Source of the DNA: Kiritimatiellota bacterium
GTDB taxonomy: Bacteria > Verrucomicrobiota > Kiritimatiellia > RFP12 > UBA1067
NCBI GenBank assembly: GCA_009777165.1
Contig: WRML01000089.1
Coordinates: 1 to 7,811, forward strand
DNA: 7,811 nt
Reading direction: 5' to 3'
Part shown: positions 1-6,077 of the stretch, piece after piece
Numbering within the stretch: the first letter of the stretch is position 1
Layout: each line of letters begins with the position of its first letter
Notes under the pieces: model-generated
Databases searched by the model: none
The model's input: only the letters and a program-made list of their open reading frames with translations
Told to the model about the DNA's origin: nothing
Position numbers and translations under genes: made by a program

Positions 1-3000
1 CCCCCCCCCCCCGGCGGACGGCCCCACCGCCAGCTCCCCCCCCGCCTGGAACGAAAGACCCCCCCCCGGCGCACCGACGAGGCTTGTGCCGATTGTGGTG
101 TCCGGGCCGCTGACGGCCAGCGTCGCGCCGTCCGCAACCTCCACCCCCCCGGCGAGCGACGACTCGCCGGCGAGTTCAAGGGTACCCCCCCCCGGCTCCA
201 GCAGCACTTGCGGGAGGACCCCCCCTGTGCCGTCGAACCTCAGCGCGCCGTTTGCCACTGCCGCGCTCAGGGGCCCCGCCGCGTCGAGCGTGTTCTTGAC
301 CGTGTGCGAGCCGATGATCACATCGAGCCGCCCCCCGAGGGTCAGGGGGGCCCCCTCCAGGGTGTAACTCCAGTTCGGGTGGCTGAAGGTCAGGTCCCGG
401 ACCGTGAAGGGGGCCCCCAGCGTGACCGTCGCGTCGTTGGTGAGCATTGTGCCCATCTGCACCGAGACGGCGCTGCTGTCGGGGACGGTGGCGGGGTCCC
501 AGTTGCTGCCCGTGCCCCATGCCCCCCCCTCCTTGGATTTCCAACTCGCGAGCGCCCCCGGGACCGTGCCGTCGATCGTCAGCGTCAGGGCCCCCCCGGC
601 ATTATTGAAGGTATAGGTGAACCCTGGCATCGCGGTCGCCACGGAGAGGTTGAGCGGGTTGGCGTTCAGCGTCGCCGCCGTCATGAGCGTGTACGTCCCC
701 GGCTCGTTGAACGGGATCACCGTCCCGCTGTAATAGAGGTTGAAGGCGACCGCGCCCAGCGTGACGGCGCCCTGCGCGTGGATCGAGGAGGGCTCCCCCA
801 CCTCGACGCACACATGGATGGCCCCCCCGTTGCCCATCGCGAACGATTCGAACGTGGATGCCATCACCGCGTCCGGGCACAAGACGAGCTCCCGCCCCCC
901 CATGTCCAGATTGATGTCCCCGGACAAACCGTTGAGGATCGTGACGCGCCCGAACCCTTCGAGAACAAGGTCCGCCGCCCCGTCCGCCACCACCCCCCCG
1001 AGGATGAGGTGCGCGCCGGGGGCCCCCGCGAAGGTCATGCCCCGGTGCAGGGTGAAGGTGCCCTCGAACATCGTGTCCGTGGAGTCCTCCACCTCGAAGC
1101 GCACATCGTCGCCGACATTGAAAATCTCGAAGTCATGCCCGATGTAACGCTTGTTGCCCACGGCGGTGAACGTGAGGTTGTCGGTCGGGAGGGTCCCCGC
1201 GTCGCCGACCCATACCGCATCCGTCAGGGGGCCCCTGCCGAGCGAGCCGCCGCGCCCATCCCACGTCGAACCGTTGTACGCGAGGAGGCCGTTGTAGGGC
1301 CCGGTGTCGTCCACCAGCACGCGCAGGGCCCCGTTGCGCAGGATGACCCGGCCCTGGTGCGCGCGGTTGTTGCCCCCGTCATAGGCGGCCTCGCGGATCT
1401 CCAGCGTGCCAGCCCCGGCCTTGAGAAATCCCCCCCCCTTGTCCATCCCGGTGTTCCAGACCAGCAGTTGCTTGATCGCGAGCATGTCGCCGCCCGGCAC
1501 GTCGAACTCCACGGGCGTCTCCAGCAACGTGCGCGGGTGGCCTGCGGCGACGAACCCGCCGCCCAGAGCCGTCGAGAAGACGCTCCGGCCCCCGCCGCCG
1601 AACGCCACACCGAGGGAGTTCGTCAAACCCGGCTGCGTCAGGCACACCTCCGCAGTGCGCCCCGGCAACGGCAGCGCAAAGACATAGCCGGTGCCCACAT
1701 CCCCCATCTGCGCGGTTTGCGCCCCGACAAAGGCGAGCTTCACCTTACCGTCAATCACGTGCAGGGGCTGCCCCAAACCCAGCGGCTGCAGGAAGGACAT
1801 CTCCCCGGGGCCGCGCTTGCTGGCCTGCGTGTTGGTCATCGCGAACGTATCTTCAATCGTCAGCGCCCCGGACACGTCGAACACCGTCCGGTTCCGCAAC
1901 GCCAGCGGCGCCGTCACGCGCACCGCGCTCGTGTCCGTCACGGAGAACTGCGACAGCTTCGTCGGCTCCGCGTTCGTCAGCGCCAGCCCCGTCCCCGTGA
2001 TCTCCGCGCCGCCCGACACCCACACGCGCCGCGCCTCCCCCTGGAGGGCGAGCATCCCGGGGCCCTGGACGCGCAACAGCGCCTCCTCCCCCATCACCAG
2101 CGGCGGGGTCCACACCCCCCCCGCATAATCGAACCAGTTCCCCGCCATCGTCTCGCCCCACGCGCCGGGCCCGACGACCGACCCGTTCGAGACATCGAGC
2201 CGCGCGACACCCAGACTGCCGCTGTGGTTCAGCACCGCCTCCGCGCCGTTGAGCAGGGTGACCCGCGAGTCCCCGCCCAGCGCCGGACACCCCTCCGTCA
2301 CCGCGAACGCCGGGGCGAACACCACATCGTCAATGAGCGACGTACGGTCGCCCACGTTCCCATCCCCCGCCAGCCCCAGCAGATACTCCCCCGGTGCCAA
2401 CCAGAACGGCACGCTCACGTAACGCTTGGGGAAAAGCTCATGCGCGTCATTGACAATCCCCGCGATCGGCACACCGTCCAGCGTCGCGTACAGCAACGTC
2501 TCCGGGGGGTTATTCCTGCGCAGGAAATAGTCGAACGCCACCTGATACCAACCCGCCGCCGCCACCGTCACCGCCTGCGTCACCGAGCCGCCCATCTGGA
2601 GGATCAACGTCTGCACCCCCTCCGGCGCCACATCCGCCGAGCTCCACGCCGAATTCTCGCCGTCAACGTTCTGCACGCGCACGTTGTCCGCGACCACGCC
2701 CCAGCCCGGTAGGTTCTCGGGCGAGGCGATCTCAAACCGGTTTGCACTGCCCGCGACGGAATACGCCTCAAAGCCGCCGTTCACGACGAGGTTCGCCAGA
2801 CCGCGCGCCGGCCCCCCGGCCGTCACGATGCGTCCCCCGGCCCCCACCGACACTTGCGCATCCGCAAGCGCCGACGAGACCGCCAGCAGGTCACCCGCCG
2901 CGACGCTCACGCGCCCCACACACTTCCCGAGCGCCACCGCACCCGCGCCCGTCTTCGTGACGCCGCCGCTGGAAAAGAGTTCCGTGCCGACACTGTTCGT

Positions 3001-3306
3001 CACGCCCGCGACGACATCCAGGGCCCCCTCCAACCGGATACGCCCATACCCTGCGAGCGTATAGCCACCTGAAGCGAACGTGATGCCGCTGACCTCCACA
3101 TCCGCCGCCACATTCACGAAGCCCCCACCTACCCCATTGAACGTTGCGACCGCCCCCGGCACCCACGCCGTCCGCGTGCCGCCATCCATCCAGTTCAGCG
3201 CGATCGAATCCCACACCGGGGTCCCGAGCGGATCCCACGTCAACACGGGTCCCTGCGCCATCGCACCCGCCGCCGCCAACGCACACACCATCACAACCTT
3301 TTTCAT
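1..3306 (-). CDS. Large secreted autotransporter-repeat-type surface protein, 3'-truncated by the window edge
   Basis: An ATG at 3306 opens a frame that I translated line by line to position 1 without meeting a stop: 1102 codons, C-terminus missing. Residues 1-18 (MKKVVMVCALAAAGAMAQ) form a Sec signal peptide, probably cleaved after AMA. The rest is rich in Gly, Ala, Val and Thr with short beta-strand-like repeats. Motifs of autotransporter-associated (PATR-like) repeats are visible: VTKTGAGAVAL at about 117-126, FLKAGAGTLEI at about 627-637 and W-GTGSNW at about 930-936. Residues about 172-335 resemble a DUF642/choice-of-anchor jelly-roll domain: LVVNGGFE near the start, NLPGW, then EGVQTLILQMGGSVTQ and a closing LIDDVVF. 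Such proteins are exported and thought to be displayed on the surface or bind polysaccharide; the substrate cannot be told. AAAGGA lies 8-9 bases before the ATG, and a promoter lies upstream. A C-terminal anchor (PEP-CTERM or autotransporter barrel) cannot be judged. The type is fairly sure; the function is unknown. Confidence 0.8.
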   Translation of the reverse strand, partial: MKKVVMVCALAAAGAMAQGPVLTWDPLGTPVWDSIALNWMDGGTRTAWVPGAVATFNGVGGGFVNVAADVEVSGITFASGGYTLAGYGRIRLEGALDVVAGVTNSVGTELFSSGGVTKTGAGAVALGKCVGRVSVAAGDLLAVSSALADAQVSVGAGGRIVTAGGPARGLANLVVNGGFEAYSVAGSANRFEIASPENLPGWGVVADNVRVQNVDGENSAWSSADVAPEGVQTLILQMGGSVTQAVTVAAAGWYQVAFDYFLRRNNPPETLLYATLDGVPIAGIVNDAHELFPKRYVSVPFWLAPGEYLLGLAGDGNVGDRTSLIDDVVFAPAFAVTEGCPALGGDSRVTLLNGAEAVLNHSGSLGVARLDVSNGSVVGPGAWGETMAGNWFDYAGGVWTPPLVMGEEALLRVQGPGMLALQGEARRVWVSGGAEITGTGLALTNAEPTKLSQFSVTDTSAVRVTAPLALRNRTVFDVSGALTIEDTFAMTNTQASKRGPGEMSFLQPLGLGQPLHVIDGKVKLAFVGAQTAQMGDVGTGYVFALPLPGRTAEVCLTQPGLTNSLGVAFGGGGRSVFSTALGGGFVAAGHPRTLLETPVEFDVPGGDMLAIKQLLVWNTGMDKGGGFLKAGAGTLEIREAAYDGGNNRAHQGRVILRNGALRVLVDDTGPYNGLLAYNGSTWDGRGGSLGRGPLTDAVWVGDAGTLPTDNLTFTAVGNKRYIGHDFEIFNVGDDVRFEVEDSTDTMFEGTFTLHRGMTFAGAPGAHLILGGVVADGAADLVLEGFGRVTILNGLSGDINLDMGGRELVLCPDAVMASTFESFAMGNGGAIHVCVEVGEPSSIHAQGAVTLGAVAFNLYYSGTVIPFNEPGTYTLMTAATLNANPLNLSVATAMPGFTYTFNNAGGALTLTIDGTVPGALASWKSKEGGAWGTGSNWDPATVPDSSAVSVQMGTMLTNDATVTLGAPFTVRDLTFSHPNWSYTLEGAPLTLGGRLDVIIGSHTVKNTLDAAGPLSAAVANGALRFDGTGGVLPQVLLEPGGGTLELAGESSLAGGVEVADGATLAVSGPDTTIGTSLVGAPGGGLSFQAGGELAVGPSAGGGG

Positions 3307-3343
3307 ACTGACCATCCTTTTACAGGTTTAAACAATATCTTTA

Positions 3344-3373
3344 AATATAATCCTTTTTCCCCTTGCCAGTCAA
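3344..3373 (-). promoter_or_regulatory. Sigma-70-like promoter for the large surface protein
   Basis: On the minus strand a -35 box TTGACT (3373-3368) is followed after 18 bases by TATATT (3349-3344), each matching the consensus at five of six positions. The flanks are A/T-rich, unlike the coding DNA around it. The start codon is 38 bases beyond the -10 box, which leaves a short 5' leader of about 30 bases with AAAGGA as ribosome-binding site. This is the best-looking promoter in the window and suggests the gene is transcribed separately from hemL. Confidence 0.65.
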
Positions 3374-3377
3374 GTAA

Positions 3378-3407
3378 AAAAACAGTGGAGTTCCCCTCTT
3401 TTTTTCC
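3378..3407. other. A7/T7-flanked short inverted repeat
   Basis: Seven A and seven T enclose a segment with complementary GAG and CTC triplets. The A and T runs could pair with each other, and either strand would end in a U-run, so a weak bidirectional terminator is conceivable. The GC stem is only three pairs, so it could equally be a bent A-tract region upstream of the promoter at 3344-3373. Confidence 0.25.
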
Positions 3408-3427
3408 CCGCTCCCAAAAATCATCAA

Positions 3428-3470
3428 GCCCTGTAAAGGCGTAATCCTTTTGCCGTCGCCCTTACAAGGC
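3428..3470 (-). terminator. 14-bp RNA hairpin downstream of hemL, terminator-like
   Basis: Arms at 3428-3441 and 3457-3470 enclose a 15-base loop. In minus-strand RNA all 14 positions pair, two of them as G-U wobbles; in plus-strand RNA those two positions would be C-A mismatches, so the structure is strand-specific. It lies about 135 bases past the hemL stop and is followed by a U5 run (3420-3416) after seven further bases. The U-run is too distant for an ideal intrinsic terminator, so it may instead be an RNA-stabilising 3' structure for the hemL transcript. Confidence 0.5.
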
Positions 3471-3523
3471 TTACACAAACAATTTAACGTGTCATTGGAA
3501 TTTTCGAGGGCTGAAAACCCTTG

Positions 3524-3533
3524 CGCACGTGCG
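3524..3533. repeat. Perfect 10-bp palindrome CGCACGTGCG
   Basis: This perfect palindrome has partly complementary flanks (CCCTT on the left, AGGGG on the right). It sits between the 9-bp repeat element and the 14-bp hairpin, downstream of hemL. It could be a protein-binding site or part of a terminator, since TTTT follows a few bases later on the minus strand (3516-3513). I see no further support for either. Confidence 0.25.
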
Positions 3534-3537
3534 AGGG

Positions 3538-3611
3538 GACCTAAGAGACCTAGGAGACCTAAGAGACGTAGGGGGGGGTAATGTTCTTTCGTCCCCTCCG
3601 TCTCCTAGGTC
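3538..3611. repeat. 9-bp tandem repeat with an inverted copy overlapping the hemL 3' end
   Basis: Four 9-base units follow one another at 3538-3573: GACCTAAGA, GACCTAGGA, GACCTAAGA and GACGTAGGG. After a short spacer that includes a G8 run, an inverted copy lies at 3593-3611; its reverse complement, GACCTAGGAGACGGAGGGG, matches 3556-3574 at 17 of 19 positions. The element can fold into a long hairpin, in more than one register because the left arm is repeated. Its right arm contains the hemL stop codon. On the plus strand a T6 run follows the right arm a few bases later, but no plus-strand gene would use it as a terminator. It looks like a dispersed intergenic repeat or a hemL 3' structure; one copy cannot settle which. 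Confidence 0.7.
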
Positions 3612-4885
3612 CCCCTTTTTTCTGCCGAAAGCAGTTGACTTTTGATCGCATCCGCCAGCGCGTCCACGTCCGCCTCGGTATGCGCAGCGGAGATGAACGC
3701 GGCTTCGAATTGGGCGGGGGGGAGGTAGAAACCAGCGTCGAGGGCATGGTGGAAACGCCGGGCGTAGGATTGGGTGTCGCTCCGTTTGGCGTCGGCGAGG
3801 TTCGTCACGGGCGCATGGGTGCAGAAGAGCGTGAAGACGCCGCCGAGCTGGGCACAATGGAAATGCTCCGCTTTTGCGTTGACCGCGTCCGCGAGCCGTT
3901 TGCCGAGCGCCGCCATGCGCGGGTAGGGGTTGTCGCGCTCGAGGATTTCAAGGGTCTTTAAGCCTGCCGCGACCGCCAGCGGATTGCCCGAGAGCGTCCC
4001 CGCCTGATAGACCTTTCCAACAGGCGCGAGATGCCCCATGAAGTCCGCCGACCCCCCGACCGCCGCTAAGGGCAACCCGCCACCGATGACCTTGCCCAGC
4101 GTGATCAGGTCCGGGCGGATGCCGACCGTCTGCGCATACGCCGAAAGCCCGAAGCGGAAGCCCGTGATCACCTCGTCGAAAATCAGCGCCGCACCATGGC
4201 GGTCCGCCACATCGCGCAACCCTTGCAGGAAGCCTGGCTTGGGCTGGACCAGCCCCATGTTGCCGACCACCGGCTCGACGATGATCGCCGCGACCTCGTT
4301 ACCCTTGGCTTGCATCAGTTCGGTGATTGCTTCAAGGTTGTTGTAGGGGACGACAAACGTGTCCTTGGCGACTTCGGGCGGGATGCCGGGCGTCGAGGTG
4401 ATGCCGCCCGTCAGGACACCGCTCCCGGCGGCGACGAGCATACTGTCGCTGTGCCCGTGGTAACACCCGTCGAACTTGACGATGCGTTGGCGCCCCGTCA
4501 CGCCGCGCGCGAGACGCAGGGCGGTCATGACCGCCTCGGTGCCGGAGTTGACCAGGCGCACGCGCTCCAGACAAGGCACGAGGGCACAGAGCCGTTCGGC
4601 GAACTCGACCTCGATGGCGGTGTTGATGCCGAACGTCGTGCCTTTCTCTGCCTGACGGCAGACCGCCTCCACGACCTCCTCCTGCGCGTGACCCAAGATC
4701 ATCGCGCCCCACGAGCAGCAGAAATCCGTCAGTGTGCGTCCCTCGCACGTCGTGACCCTCGCGCCCTTGCCGGACGCGACATACACGGGGGTCCCCCCCA
4801 CGCTCCCGAACGCGCGGACCGGACTGTTCACCCCCCCGGGGATGACCGCACACGCGCGAGTATACAACAATTCATTCTTACTCAT
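3605..4885 (-). CDS. hemL: Glutamate-1-semialdehyde 2,1-aminomutase
   Basis: HemL is a cytoplasmic PLP enzyme that converts glutamate-1-semialdehyde to 5-aminolevulinate, the last step of the C5 route to haem and other tetrapyrroles. The protein has 426 residues, normal for the family, and all hallmarks are present (numbered from this ATG): PGGVNSPVRAF near residue 17, NSGTEA (about 113-118), GCYHGHSD (about 140-147), FDEVITGFR with the cofactor-binding Asp (about 236-244) and LGKVIGGGLP with the Schiff-base Lys near 265. The end shows the usual FISAAHTEADVD. I chose ATG at 4885, because AGGTG sits four bases upstream; the TTG at 4888 would abut that site. The gene lies 17 bases after a tiny ORF and probably shares the ppi promoter. 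Its last codons and TAG stop lie inside a repeat, so the tail EKRGT may be acquired. Identity is very secure. Confidence 0.97.
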   Translation of the reverse strand: MSKNELLYTRACAVIPGGVNSPVRAFGSVGGTPVYVASGKGARVTTCEGRTLTDFCCSWGAMILGHAQEEVVEAVCRQAEKGTTFGINTAIEVEFAERLCALVPCLERVRLVNSGTEAVMTALRLARGVTGRQRIVKFDGCYHGHSDSMLVAAGSGVLTGGITSTPGIPPEVAKDTFVVPYNNLEAITELMQAKGNEVAAIIVEPVVGNMGLVQPKPGFLQGLRDVADRHGAALIFDEVITGFRFGLSAYAQTVGIRPDLITLGKVIGGGLPLAAVGGSADFMGHLAPVGKVYQAGTLSGNPLAVAAGLKTLEILERDNPYPRMAALGKRLADAVNAKAEHFHCAQLGGVFTLFCTHAPVTNLADAKRSDTQSYARRFHHALDAGFYLPPAQFEAAFISAAHTEADVDALADAIKSQLLSAEKRGT

Positions 4886-4977
4886 CAATCACCTGCAAGG
4901 CATCAATAATCTTTTTTCGGCGAAACATGCACTTCCTCCGCAAGCAACGTCTCCGGCAAATCCAATGTCGTCCTCAT
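4878..4977 (-). pseudogene. VapB-like antitoxin remnant or pair of tiny leader ORFs before hemL
   Basis: A 24-codon ORF at 4977-4903 begins MRTTLDLPETLLAEE, closely resembling the N-terminus of VapB-family ribbon-helix-helix antitoxins, and has a strong Shine-Dalgarno (AAAGGAG, four bases before ATG). It then stops at TGA. One frame over, another short ORF at 4928-4878 (MFRRKKIIDALQVIDE) has its own GGAGG site and ends in a TAA that overlaps the hemL start. A one-base shift near 4910-4930 would join the two into about 32 residues, still about half the length of a normal antitoxin. No VapC toxin is nearby. Two readings fit: a decayed antitoxin gene trapped in the operon, or short peptides coupling translation to hemL. 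The N-terminal resemblance is seen in sequence; the rest is inference. Confidence 0.5.
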
Positions 4978-5006
4978 CAGGCTCCTTTGTGTGAAAACGG
5001 CTTACG

Positions 5007-5897
5007 TTAGCACGCTTCGATTTCGATTTGCGCTTTCGCTTTCAGCTCCTCGACATAGCTGGTCATCGCCGCGCCGCGACGGGCGTGGCGGATGAGGTCG
5101 CGGATCTGTTCGCGGACATCGTCGAAGCTCACGTCGCCGCCCGTCTCGTGGTCGGTCTTGAGGATGATGTGGTAGCCGAACGGCGTCTCGATGACATCGC
5201 TGACATCGCCGACATTCATCGTGAACACTGCCTTGTCGAACTCCGGCACCATCATGCCGCGCCCGAACCACCCGAGGCTCCCCCCCTCCTGACCGCTCGG
5301 GCACATGGAATGCGCCGCCGCCTCGTCGCCGAACGACGCCCCACCCCGCACGCGTTCAAGGATCGCATTGATTTTGCCGCGCGCCTCCTGCCGCGCATGG
5401 TCGGAGTCGCCGTCCGGGGTGATCAGGATGTGCTGCGCCAACACACGGTCGCCCTTCGTAAACTCGGCTTGATGCTCGGCGAAATAGTTCTCGATGTCGT
5501 TCTCCGTCGGCTCGTCAACGCCCGCCGTGGCTTGCGCGACCAGCTTGTCCACGCGCTTGCCCTGACGCATCTGCTCGCGGAAACGCGTCTCGGAGGTCTG
5601 TTGCGCCTCCAACGCGCGCACGAACGCGTCATGCCCGCCGACTTGCTCGACGACACCCTCGATCTGTTTGTCCACCTCTGCCTCGCTGACCGGGATGTCC
5701 AGCCGCGCCGCCTCGTCGAGCAACAGTTTCGCGCCGACCGCCTGCTGTTGCGCCTGTTCGACGAGTTCAGGGAGGTTGCCCTTGATCTGCTCCTGCGACC
5801 ACCCGTGCTCCGTGTAGAAACGCACCAGCCGCTCAAACTCAAACTGTACCGCCTCTTCAGGGATAATCTGCCCGTTCACTCGAATTTTCTTTTTCAT
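5007..5897 (-). CDS. Parvulin-type peptidyl-prolyl cis-trans isomerase (PpiC/SurA/NifM-like)
   Basis: The product has 296 residues and would catalyse cis-trans isomerisation of X-Pro bonds. Residues about 5-125 are a charged helical SurA_N-like chaperone region (VNGQIIPEEAV at the start). Residues about 150-248 form a complete rotamase domain: VLAQHILI with His156, SMCPSGQEGGSLGWFGRGMM (about 197-216), VPEFDKAVF and ETPFGYHIILK with His243. A C-terminal helix ends in AKAQIEIEA, as in many relatives. There is no hydrophobic signal sequence or lipobox after MKKK, unlike SurA and PrsA, so it is probably cytoplasmic, in the manner of NifM, though nothing nearby points to nitrogenase. ATG 5897 is the only reasonable start, but its ribosome-binding site is weak. 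Downstream come the small ORF (29 bases) and hemL, likely one transcript. The fold assignment is firm; the client proteins are unknown. Confidence 0.93.
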   Translation of the reverse strand: MKKKIRVNGQIIPEEAVQFEFERLVRFYTEHGWSQEQIKGNLPELVEQAQQQAVGAKLLLDEAARLDIPVSEAEVDKQIEGVVEQVGGHDAFVRALEAQQTSETRFREQMRQGKRVDKLVAQATAGVDEPTENDIENYFAEHQAEFTKGDRVLAQHILITPDGDSDHARQEARGKINAILERVRGGASFGDEAAAHSMCPSGQEGGSLGWFGRGMMVPEFDKAVFTMNVGDVSDVIETPFGYHIILKTDHETGGDVSFDDVREQIRDLIRHARRGAAMTSYVEELKAKAQIEIEAC

Positions 5898-5921
5898 AAG
5901 TTACCCGTTAATGAAAGAATA

Positions 5922-5951
5922 AGTATGACACATCTTGGCCGATAAAATCAA
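5922..5951 (-). promoter_or_regulatory. Probable sigma-70-like promoter for the ppi-hemL operon
   Basis: On the minus strand TTGATT (5951-5946) and CATACT (5927-5922) are separated by 18 bases and end 24 bases before the ppi start codon. Each box matches the consensus at four of six positions, so it would be of modest strength and could need an activator. It lies in the only A/T-rich stretch of the gap between the two genes. Confidence 0.45.
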
Positions 5952-5965
5952 CATCGGATTTGAGA

Positions 5966-5985
5966 TTTACTCTAAATTTACTCTA
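5966..5985. repeat. Direct repeat TTTACTCTA with 11-bp period, possible regulator site
   Basis: Two perfect 9-base copies start at 5966 and 5977, one helical turn apart. They lie 14 bases upstream of the putative -35 box of the ppi promoter, where an activator would bind. An 11-bp period is typical of tandem response-regulator sites (PhoB/OmpR-like boxes), but the base sequence matches no box I can name. Confidence 0.4.
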
Positions 5986-6077
5986 CAGACCGTGAGATAG
6001 ACGACGTTGTTTGTTGTGTACCCGCAGATGATGAAGATAAGGGTACGATATCGGAATCGGTTAAAGGAGAGAAACCC

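Noticed and set aside
208..2712. 834-codon open frame on the plus strand
   Set aside because: It lies antisense to the surface-protein gene. Its translation is Arg/His/Pro-rich with no recognisable domain, as expected from high-GC codon bias on the other strand.
3538..3611. CRISPR-like array
   Set aside because: The units are 9 bases long without spacers, so this is a short tandem/inverted repeat, not a CRISPR array.
4886..4888. TTG start for hemL one codon upstream
   Set aside because: The AGGTG ribosome-binding site would touch it; ATG at 4885 has a better spacing.
4196..4909. 237-codon open frame on the plus strand opposite hemL
   Set aside because: It is a shadow of hemL, whose catalytic motifs are all intact on the minus strand.
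5028..5945. 305-codon open frame on the plus strand opposite ppi
   Set aside because: It mirrors the ppi gene and is Leu/Arg/Asp-rich without motifs; the minus-strand protein has full parvulin motifs.
6007..6077. Intrinsic terminator after the GHL10 stop
   Set aside because: Short inverted bases around CGATATCG exist, but there is no stable stem followed by a U-run.
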